Of a DNA stretch of 14,133 bases, positions 1-5,910 are shown in pieces. Position 1 is the first letter of the stretch, and the number at the start of each line of letters is the position of its first letter. The position numbers were made by a program, and so were the translations under genes. The notes under the pieces were generated by a model. It saw only the letters and a program-made list of their open reading frames with translations. It was not told the DNA's origin and made no database searches. This stretch comes from an uncultured Lachnospiraceae bacterium (GTDB lineage: Bacteria > Bacillota > Clostridia > Lachnospirales > Lachnospiraceae), in assembly GCA_905236585.1 (NCBI GenBank), contig CAJOQZ010000070.1, forward strand, positions 1-14,133, written 5' to 3'.

Positions 1-856
1 AGAGACTTTTCCAGGAATCATCTTCGTCCCCCGCCATGTCGTTTGTCGCGTGATCTCCGGCAACCACCATCAGAGGGACAAGCACCGCTTTTGTATAGCC
101 GCCTTTTTCCTTTACCGCATCGATGACGTCGGTAAACGTCGGCTCCGCCTCCACCGTTGCCACGTAATAGTTAGAAAGCCCCGCCTCGGTCATCTTCTGC
201 TGGAGGATGGCGTAGTCCTCGTTGGAATCGGCTTCCGTCCCATGCCCCATGAAGCAGATCGCCGTCTTGCCGTCGTCATACGCGCTCATTTTCTCTTTTA
301 AGGCGAAAACCAACGCCTCATAGTCCGCATCATCCGTCAAAAGCGGCTCTCCGAGGGCAACGGCATCAAATTTGTCCGCGTATTTTTCCAGCTCCTCTTT
401 CAGATCCGTGTACTCGAAGCCGTCCATCAAATGGGTCGGCTGAACGACGATTTTTTTTACGCCGCGTGATACCGCATCATCCAGCGCTTCTGTTACGTTA
501 AAAATCGCGACGCCGTCGCGCTCTTTTATTTTGTCAATGATCGTCTGCGACGTAAACGCCCGCACGACGTCATAATCCGGAAACTGCTCGCGGAGCGTGC
601 TTTCGATTCCGCCGATGGTAACGCTTCGAGACGAATTATAACTCGTTCCAAAGGATACCACCAATAGTTCCGGTTTTACTCCCGCCACAGTTTCATCCCC
701 GCTTTCCGCCGTTGCCGCCTCATCCGAAGCCGCCGCATTATCCGCCGCGCCGCTTTCATTTGCTGCCGTTCCGCCTCCTGCGCTGCATCCGCAGAAAAAT
801 AAGGACGCCGCAAGAATTGCACACCCCACCCTTGTAACTACCGTCTTGTTTTTCAT
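1..856 (-). CDS. CbiK-family cobaltochelatase, predicted lipoprotein (C-terminus cut by window edge)
   Basis: Member of the anaerobic sirohydrochlorin cobaltochelatase family (CbiK), which inserts or removes a metal in a tetrapyrrole. The 285 visible residues start with MKNK, a hydrophobic stretch and a lipobox-like FCGC, with C24 the likely lipidated cysteine. A low-complexity Ala/Glu/Asp linker (about 25-62) follows. The chelatase domain begins at LLVVSFGTS (64-72). The family's catalytic residues appear conserved: His205 in MGHG, Glu236 in TVEAEP and His269 in AGDHATND. QPTHLMDG (139-146) and the NDMAG/DSWK segment are also typical. Ordinary CbiK is cytosolic and lacks the leader, so this copy should act outside the membrane, like the exported CbiK of Desulfovibrio or the FetB/IhtB haem lipoproteins of Porphyromonas. 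The start is set by TAAGGAGG at 862-869. It lies 20 nt after an unknown gene and appears to be last or near last in a metal-transport operon. Family assignment is sure; the metal and direction of reaction are not. Confidence 0.9.
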   Translation of the reverse strand, partial: MKNKTVVTRVGCAILAASLFFCGCSAGGGTAANESGAADNAAASDEAATAESGDETVAGVKPELLVVSFGTSYNSSRSVTIGGIESTLREQFPDYDVVRAFTSQTIIDKIKERDGVAIFNVTEALDDAVSRGVKKIVVQPTHLMDGFEYTDLKEELEKYADKFDAVALGEPLLTDDADYEALVFALKEKMSAYDDGKTAICFMGHGTEADSNEDYAILQQKMTEAGLSNYYVATVEAEPTFTDVIDAVKEKGGYTKAVLVPLMVVAGDHATNDMAGDEDDSWKSL

Positions 857-876
857 ATTGACCTCCTTATTTTTGA

Positions 877-1584
877 TCACGACATATTGAGTATTTTACG
901 CAATCGCTTACTCCCACCGACCCGCTGCAACACGTTCCGCCGGATGTCGCGGACTTCTTCAAACAACTGCGGATATCTCTTCTGAAGCATTTTCCAGCCG
1001 TTTGTCTCCTCAAAAAATGCCACCAAATCCCACTCGTCGTCTTCCGTCAAATCCTCTTCACCATATACATCCCTGCACAGTTTGGCAATCTCCGTCGGAA
1101 ACTGCCGGTTCTGGTGAAAGACGTAACTCTCCTGCGACGCATAGCCGCTCGATATCACGCGGCTCCAAGGCGAATTAACCAAAATCCCCTGCGCACTTAG
1201 CGTATCTAACAGCCAAATGAACGGAGCCAGGACCTGCCGATAATACCGCTGAACGGAAAACCGCGTCACGAAACGCGCAACATCCGCCCCATAAGGCTCC
1301 GCGTCAAGATCCGCCCCTAAGCGCCGCGCTTCTACAAGAAAATCCACATATCCCTTTTGAAACGATGCGATCTCTTCTTCCGTAAGATCCCGCGACTGGT
1401 CGGCGATCACGCCGTAAGTTTCCGTCACATAGGAAAAATGCTCCTCGTCGTCCGCCCTCGCCTCAGGAGGAAACGCAAGCATCTTTTTTGCCGCAGCAAG
1501 AACCGCTTCATTCGGCGCGGCGGACGCATGCTCCCCCATATATGCGGTATACGCGTTCCGAAATTCCTCATATGCGCTATCCAT
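877..1584 (-). CDS. Unrecognised helical protein in metal-transport operon
   Basis: I do not recognise this family. The product is 235 residues, has no signal peptide or membrane segment, and looks mostly alpha-helical and cytosolic. It is rich in Glu, Asp, Arg and aromatic residues, with one cysteine (in KLCRDVYG). Notable stretches are a central aromatic segment, QRYYRQVLAPFIWLLDTL, then NSPWSRVISSGYASQESY, then an acidic EEDLTEDDEWDLVAFFEE and a basic C-terminus with GGSKRLRKIL. An ATG at 1602 would give six more residues but lies inside the permease gene. The ATG at 1584 has AAAGGA at 1593-1598 with an 8-nt spacer, so it is preferred. It follows the permease stop by 4 nt and precedes the CbiK-like gene by 20 nt, so all three are probably co-transcribed. 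An all-helical maturation factor or chaperone is conceivable by size only; this is a guess. Confidence 0.8.
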   Translation of the reverse strand: MDSAYEEFRNAYTAYMGEHASAAPNEAVLAAAKKMLAFPPEARADDEEHFSYVTETYGVIADQSRDLTEEEIASFQKGYVDFLVEARRLGADLDAEPYGADVARFVTRFSVQRYYRQVLAPFIWLLDTLSAQGILVNSPWSRVISSGYASQESYVFHQNRQFPTEIAKLCRDVYGEEDLTEDDEWDLVAFFEETNGWKMLQKRYPQLFEEVRDIRRNVLQRVGGSKRLRKILNMS

Positions 1585-1588
1585 AGTT

Positions 1589-2386
1589 CTATTCCTTTCC
1601 ATACAGATATGTCGCCGCGTATATCACAGCGGCGTACAGTACAATCATCGGTCCCGTCGCAACATCCGTATAATAGGACGCCACCAGCCCCACAACGCCG
1701 GAAAAAAATGAAATCAAAATTGTATAAACATGATATTCCTGCATGTTTCGGGAAATATTCTTCGCCGCTGCCGCCGGTAAGATGAACAGCGCATTGATGA
1801 GCAAAATCCCGACCCAGCGGATCGAAAGCATTACGATCACCGCAATCAGCACAGCAAAAACATCTTCATACAGGCGTACTTTAATATTTCCTGCCTTTGC
1901 AAGCGTCGGATGCACGGAGATCGCAACCAGACGGTTCAATGCAAAACTCCAGTAGGCGACTACCAACAAAAACATGAGAAATAAAATTATAATTTCACTT
2001 TTACTAATACTTAGCACATCCCCGACAAGCAGCGCGGAATACTGTGCGAAATTCCCTCCTTTGGAAAGAATGGCAAGACCAGCCGCAAGGGATGCGCTTG
2101 CAAATACGGAAATCAATGTATCGACGGACTGTAAATTTTTAATCTTGATTTGATTTAATAAAAGTGCGAATACCACGCCGAAAAGCACCATGGACAGGTT
2201 GACATTCGATAGTCCGAAGACCACGCCGACCGCAATGCCCGTCAGGGCGGAATGCCCGAGCGCATCCGAAAAATACGCCATCTTCTTATGGACGACCATC
2301 GTACCTAAAATCCCAAGCATCGGCGTCACTATCATTACCGCCAGCAAGGCGTTTTTCATAAAATCATATTTCAGAAAATCAGGCAT
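1589..2386 (-). CDS. Metal ABC transporter permease (ZnuB/MntB family)
   Basis: Membrane subunit of a zinc- or manganese-type ABC importer. The 265 residues are almost entirely hydrophobic, with about seven to eight membrane helices. They carry the family's cytoplasmic loop signature MAYFSDALGHSALTGIAVG near residues 33-51, where Asp and His are typical of ABC-3 permeases. Length matches the family (about 260-290). It starts at an ATG with AAGGAGG seven bases upstream, 21 nt after the ATPase gene, and ends 4 nt before the next gene. It would form the channel fed by the binding protein at 3205-4389 and be energised by the ATPase at 2408-3202. Metal specificity cannot be told from the permease alone. 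Confidence 0.93.
   Translation of the reverse strand: MPDFLKYDFMKNALLAVMIVTPMLGILGTMVVHKKMAYFSDALGHSALTGIAVGVVFGLSNVNLSMVLFGVVFALLLNQIKIKNLQSVDTLISVFASASLAAGLAILSKGGNFAQYSALLVGDVLSISKSEIIILFLMFLLVVAYWSFALNRLVAISVHPTLAKAGNIKVRLYEDVFAVLIAVIVMLSIRWVGILLINALFILPAAAAKNISRNMQEYHVYTILISFFSGVVGLVASYYTDVATGPMIVLYAAVIYAATYLYGKE
1593..1598 (-). promoter_or_regulatory. Ribosome-binding site deciding the start at 1584
   Basis: AAAGGA lies within the last permease codons, 8 nt before the ATG at 1584 and overlapping the region of the alternative ATG at 1602. It supports the shorter start and suggests translation coupled to the permease, whose TAG stop at 1589-1591 lies between this site and the start. Confidence 0.55.
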
Positions 2387-2407
2387 TTTACAGCCTCCTT
2401 ATGCGGT

Positions 2408-3202
2408 TCACAGGCTTATGCGGCTGCTTTTGATCGGGATTTCCCTCGGTCGCGGGTTCCCATAGGTATAAGTCGCGCCGCCGAACATCTGCTTAAATGC
2501 GTCGCTCTCATATACGTGTTTCGGCGTTCCTTCGCAGAGTACCGTTTTATCCAGCAGAATCACATTGTCTGCATATTTTGCCACGTAATCCAAGTCGTGG
2601 GAAATGATGATGACCGCCATGTCATGGCTGTTTTTTAAGGTCAGCATCTTCTCATAGAACAGATCCATTCCTACCTTGTCGATTCCGGAAACCGGCTCGT
2701 CCAAAAGGAGCAGATTCGGTTCTTCCATTACCGCCATAGAAAGCAGCACACGCTGCAGCTGACCGCCCGAAAGCGTCCCGATCGGCTGATCGATCAGATC
2801 ATCCGCGGCAAACTCCGCAAGGACATTTTTTATATCTTCTTTTATCTTTTTCGAATGGTAAAAAACCGGCGTCCGATAGCGAAATCCCGCCACCAGATCA
2901 TACACATCCATCGGCGTATTCTTTTCGATATTGATCGTCTGCGGAACATAGCCGATCTCCAGATGCTTGATCTTCCCGTCTTCGGTATTCTTAAACTCAA
3001 TGCTTCCGCCGTGCGGGATCTCATCCAAAATCGCACGGATCAGAGTCGATTTCCCTGCGCCGTTGCGACCGATGATCGCCGTCAGCGTACCGCAATGGAT
3101 ATGCAGGTTGATGTCGGAAAGGACTTCCGCGTCACCGAAGGACACCGACAAATGATTCATTTTAATGCAATGGAACCCGCAAGGGGTTCGGCGTTTGCGC
3201 AT
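2408..3202 (-). CDS. Metal ABC transporter ATP-binding protein (ZnuC/MntA-type ATPase)
   Basis: ATPase that powers the importer, at the inner face of the membrane. The 264 residues show every nucleotide-binding motif: Walker A GRNGAGKS (45-52), Q-loop in GYVPQ (84-88), signature LSGGQ (144-148), Walker B LLLLDEP (164-170) and the switch His in SHD (201-203). The length and the short helical domain fit the ZnuC/MntB group. The ATG at 3202 has GAAGGAG ten bases upstream, whereas the internal ATG before NHLSVSF has no good site, so the longer start is used. The first codons contain a small perfect hairpin (GAACCC/GGGTTC, about 3174-3189) that could modulate initiation. It begins 2 nt after the binding-protein stop, so the two are surely co-transcribed. 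The C-terminal tail is Arg- and Pro-containing and not conserved in my memory of the family. Confidence 0.95.
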   Translation of the reverse strand: MRKRRTPCGFHCIKMNHLSVSFGDAEVLSDINLHIHCGTLTAIIGRNGAGKSTLIRAILDEIPHGGSIEFKNTEDGKIKHLEIGYVPQTINIEKNTPMDVYDLVAGFRYRTPVFYHSKKIKEDIKNVLAEFAADDLIDQPIGTLSGGQLQRVLLSMAVMEEPNLLLLDEPVSGIDKVGMDLFYEKMLTLKNSHDMAVIIISHDLDYVAKYADNVILLDKTVLCEGTPKHVYESDAFKQMFGGATYTYGNPRPREIPIKSSRISL

Positions 3203-3204
3203 AA

Positions 3205-4389
3205 CTACCGCTCCTTCACTTCTTCCAGCAGATCCATGTTTTTTCCCATCCGCGTGATATAGGCATCCTTATCGTATGCGCTCCCTCCGTCTCCCGAAGC
3301 CGCATCTCCTCGGACGATCGGGTCCAGATAAATCACGGTCGCACCTGTTTCCTTACGCACCGTCTCCGCCAGTTCGGCGCCGTAACGCTCCTCCGCCAAG
3401 ATCACCGGCTTGTTGTCGCCCGCATTTTGAACCGCACTTACGACCTGTGCAACCTCTCCGGCGCTGATCTGCCTTTCCTCGTCCAAATCCAGCGAATAGA
3501 CTGCCGATAACCGGTAATCCATAAGGGCATAAGCAAAACCGTCAAAAAATGTAATCGTCTTAAGCCCTTGCAGTCTCTGGCGCAGCGCGTCCTCCCGTGC
3601 AATCAGCTCATCTATTTTCGCAAGATAGGAAGATGAATTGTCCGAGATCGCCGTCATCATAGCGGATCGCGCCTTTTCATCGGGTCGCAGCGTCGTCTGC
3701 TTCTCCTTGTCGGTATTCAAATACGCCGCAAGACCGTCCGTCATTGCCTCAACCTGCATCCGGTACAACGGCACGGAAAGCCAAAAATGGGCGTTCACCT
3801 CATGATCGTGATCGTCATGCTCATCCGTATCCCCAGCGTCATCACGTGCATCTGCTATACCCTCGCCGTCCGCGTCATGCTCATCCGTATCATCGGCATC
3901 ATCATGTGCGTCCGTATTATGTATTGCCTCATTCCACGCAATCGCGCCGGACGTATCAATGACGGTAAGATTCGGATACGCCTTTATCACGTCGTCAAGA
4001 AAACTTTCCATCCCGCCGCCGTTGATAATAAAAATATCCGCATCCGACAGCAGTTCCATGTCCGAAGGCACGAGTTGATAATCATGCAGACATCCCGTCT
4101 GCGGCTCGCTCAAATTATATAGCGAAACCCCATTCACACCGTCAAGCAGGTTCATAGCAGCAATATACATCGGATAAAAGGACGTCACCACCGTAATTGC
4201 GGCATCTTCCTCCGCAACGACGGAATTTTCTGCGTCATCCCCTGATACCGCTGCGTCCTCCGTTCTGTCGTCGGTCTGCGGCTTTACGCTCCCCTTTGTG
4301 GTCCCAAACGCCGCAACCAGCACATAGGACGCCGCTAAAAGCGCCGCGAACAGTCCAATTAAGAATACATGGGGCTTTCGAGTTCGCAT
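3205..4389 (-). CDS. Metal ABC transporter substrate-binding protein (ZnuA-like) with duplicated Asp/His loop
   Basis: Extracytoplasmic metal-binding component of the importer (cluster A-I, ZnuA/PsaA family). From the ATG at 4389 it has 394 residues: a hydrophobic leader (about 8-28) with no lipobox cysteine, an acidic linker to about 62, then the binding lobes. The first ligand His102 is in CLHDY and the second, His201, is in NAHFW. Between them, at 157-196, is a loop packed with Asp and His, built of a 20-residue unit occurring about twice. Where the family has its third ligand (HDAF in ZnuA, EGCF in PsaA) this protein reads FDGF, with Phe282 in the ligand position. The remaining C-terminal landmarks (ETVRKETGA, LDPI) are normal. 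The start overlaps the engB stop by one base (TGATG); a TTG three bases upstream is less likely. The length exceeds the usual 300-330 because of linker and loop. Zinc is the best guess. Confidence 0.92.
   Translation of the reverse strand: MRTRKPHVFLIGLFAALLAASYVLVAAFGTTKGSVKPQTDDRTEDAAVSGDDAENSVVAEEDAAITVVTSFYPMYIAAMNLLDGVNGVSLYNLSEPQTGCLHDYQLVPSDMELLSDADIFIINGGGMESFLDDVIKAYPNLTVIDTSGAIAWNEAIHNTDAHDDADDTDEHDADGEGIADARDDAGDTDEHDDHDHEVNAHFWLSVPLYRMQVEAMTDGLAAYLNTDKEKQTTLRPDEKARSAMMTAISDNSSSYLAKIDELIAREDALRQRLQGLKTITFFDGFAYALMDYRLSAVYSLDLDEERQISAGEVAQVVSAVQNAGDNKPVILAEERYGAELAETVRKETGATVIYLDPIVRGDAASGDGGSAYDKDAYITRMGKNMDLLEEVKER
3813..3908. repeat. Imperfect tandem duplication in the metal-binding loop, 60-nt period
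   Basis: A 19-base sequence, CGTCATGCTCATCCGTATC, occurs identically at 3813-3831 and 3873-3891. The bases that follow are also similar (GCGTCATCACGTGC against GCATCATCATGTGC), so a unit of about 36 conserved bases repeats every 60 nt. It keeps the reading frame and encodes a 20-residue unit of the Asp/His loop (residues 161-180 and from 181), each copy containing DTDEHD. In-frame tandem duplication by slippage or unequal exchange is the simplest origin. Confidence 0.85.
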
Positions 4390-4991
4390 CAACCGTCTTC
4401 CCTTTCGTTCTCCAGCACCTGATCCAAGAGGTCATAGATATCTTCCTGCCCCTGTTTTGTCTTGGAAGAAAACGGCAGGAGGATCGTATCTGCCTTTGTG
4501 GAAAGTTCCTGTTCGATCATTTTCAACTGTTCGTCGATCTGCGAGCGGTTCAGTTTGTCCGCCTTTGTCGCGATGACGATCGTCTGATATCCCATATAAT
4601 CAATCCAGTCGTACATCTGTCGGTCATTCTCACCCGGCTTATGCCGGATATCCACCAGCAAAAAGACCGCACGAAGCATCTTGGAAGAATATAAGTATTT
4701 TTCGATCATGCGCCCCCATTTCTTAACTTCTTCCTTGGATGCCTTCGCATAGCCGTATCCGGGGAGGTCGACGAAATAGAGTTCGCGATTTACATTGTAA
4801 AAATTTAACGTCTGCGTTTTCCCGGGCTGCTGGGATGTGCGTGCTAAGGATTTCCGCTGCATCAGCACATTGATCAGCGACGACTTCCCGACGTTGGATT
4901 TCCCGGCAAAAGCAACCTCCGGCAGAAAATTCTTCGGCAGTTTGCTGGTCGGACCGCAGACTGTTTCGAGTTCAACTGTTTTGATCTTCAT
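4389..4991 (-). CDS. engB: Ribosome biogenesis GTP-binding protein EngB/YsxC
   Basis: Essential TRAFAC-class GTPase that helps assemble the 50S ribosomal subunit. The 200 residues match the family length. Motifs seen in order: G1 GKSNVGKS (30-37), the switch region RTSQQPGKTQT (51-61), G3 DLPGYGYAK (75-83), G4 TKAD (142-145) and G5 SSK (175-177). It starts at an ATG with only a weak A-rich ribosome site. It follows the patatin gene after 67 AT-rich bases, and its TGA stop overlaps the binding-protein ATG by one base. A housekeeping GTPase translationally coupled to a metal importer is unusual; engB often neighbours lon or clpX in Firmicutes. A possible promoter lies just upstream. Confidence 0.97.
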   Translation of the reverse strand: MKIKTVELETVCGPTSKLPKNFLPEVAFAGKSNVGKSSLINVLMQRKSLARTSQQPGKTQTLNFYNVNRELYFVDLPGYGYAKASKEEVKKWGRMIEKYLYSSKMLRAVFLLVDIRHKPGENDRQMYDWIDYMGYQTIVIATKADKLNRSQIDEQLKMIEQELSTKADTILLPFSSKTKQGQEDIYDLLDQVLENEREDG

Positions 4992-5032
4992 TTTCGTTTT
5001 ATTAAATCGTATCTGTTCTTAAATCAGAATTA

Positions 5033-5064
5033 CCTATATTAAATCTTCTTTTATTTTATCAATC
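5033..5064 (-). promoter_or_regulatory. Weak candidate promoter for engB and the metal operon
   Basis: In the 67-nt AT-rich gap between the patatin gene and engB, the minus strand has TTGATA overlapping the patatin stop codon, then TAATAT about 15 bases further on. The spacing is short, so support is weak. No Zur-like, MntR-like or Fur-like palindrome was found here. Without this promoter engB and everything below it would depend on read-through from the PTS operon. Confidence 0.25.
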
Positions 5065-5910
5065 TTTCAGCCATTCTTTTAACTGCGGCAGTCTTCGCTG
5101 CGCGGCTTCCCTGCCGAGCGCATAGACCCGCTTCAATTCGCTTCTGTCGCGGCAGACTGCGCCGATCCCCAGACGGGCGGGCGGCTGGATGACAAACGCC
5201 GCCCCCTCTTTTGCCCGCCGGTTCACATAACGAACCTGATTATTATACACATTCGGACGAATGTCGATCGCATGTACCAGATTCGGGTACTGCCGCAGCG
5301 CAAGGCGCACCAGCGGCATATAGGTCAGATCGCTCTTTTTGTATACTTTCGGCTGAGTCAGGATGACGATATTCTTATCATATCCATGCTCTTCTATGAA
5401 CTGCAGGGGAATCGAATCGCTCATGCCGCCGTCAAGAAGGGTTCGTCCACCGACATGGACGGGCTTGGAAACCATCGGCATCGAAGCGGATGCGATCAGC
5501 CATTTGACGTCGTCGTCACGGAAACTGCCATACTTATGGTATACCGGCTTTCCCGTCATGACATCCGTCGCAACCGACCAAAAATCCATGTCGCTCGCCG
5601 CGAACGCCTCATAATCGAAGGGGTCGTAGACAGTCGGAATCGTATAGTAGCCAAACTCGACGTTGTAAAGATTCCCGGTCAAAAAGAACGACAGCCAGCT
5701 GCAAAACCTCGGATCTTTACAAAACCGCAGGTTGTAGCGCAGGACGCGCCCATGCTGCTTCGAGACATAATTACAGCCGAATGCTGCGCCGGCGGAAACG
5801 CCGATGGCGCCGTCCGTTTCGATATGGTTCTCCATGAGTACATCGATGACGCCTGCGGTAAAAAGTCCGCGCATGGCGCCGCCTTCCATGACTAATCCGA
5901 GTTTATTCAT
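5059..5910 (-). CDS. Patatin-like phospholipase (YjjU type)
   Basis: Predicted cytosolic or membrane-associated serine lipid hydrolase. The 283 residues contain the oxyanion-hole motif EGGAMRG (9-15), the nucleophile elbow GVSAG with Ser39 (37-41), and the catalytic dyad Asp160 in LLDGGMSDSIP. The C-terminal third (from about PLVRLALRQYPN onward) resembles the extra domain found in bacterial YjjU-type patatins (Pfam DUF6363 as I recall). The ATG at 5910 is preferred over a GTG at 5925 because GAGGA lies eight bases before it. Its start overlaps the bglA stop by 8 nt, so the two genes are translationally coupled. No signal peptide is visible. The substrate is unknown; lysophospholipid or acylglycerol are typical for the family. 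Confidence 0.92.
   Translation of the reverse strand: MNKLGLVMEGGAMRGLFTAGVIDVLMENHIETDGAIGVSAGAAFGCNYVSKQHGRVLRYNLRFCKDPRFCSWLSFFLTGNLYNVEFGYYTIPTVYDPFDYEAFAASDMDFWSVATDVMTGKPVYHKYGSFRDDDVKWLIASASMPMVSKPVHVGGRTLLDGGMSDSIPLQFIEEHGYDKNIVILTQPKVYKKSDLTYMPLVRLALRQYPNLVHAIDIRPNVYNNQVRYVNRRAKEGAAFVIQPPARLGIGAVCRDRSELKRVYALGREAAQRRLPQLKEWLKD

Noticed and set aside
3813..3908. Possible CRISPR-like repeats
   Set aside because: Only two copies, imperfect, in frame inside the binding-protein gene; explained as a protein-level tandem duplication.
4385..4392. TTG at 4392 as start of the binding protein
   Set aside because: The ATG at 4389 directly overlaps the engB stop (TGATG), a common coupled arrangement, and adds nothing to lose from the signal peptide.
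5272..5895. Plus-strand frame of 207 codons opposite the patatin gene
   Set aside because: Antisense shadow of a gene with intact catalytic motifs; no start signals.
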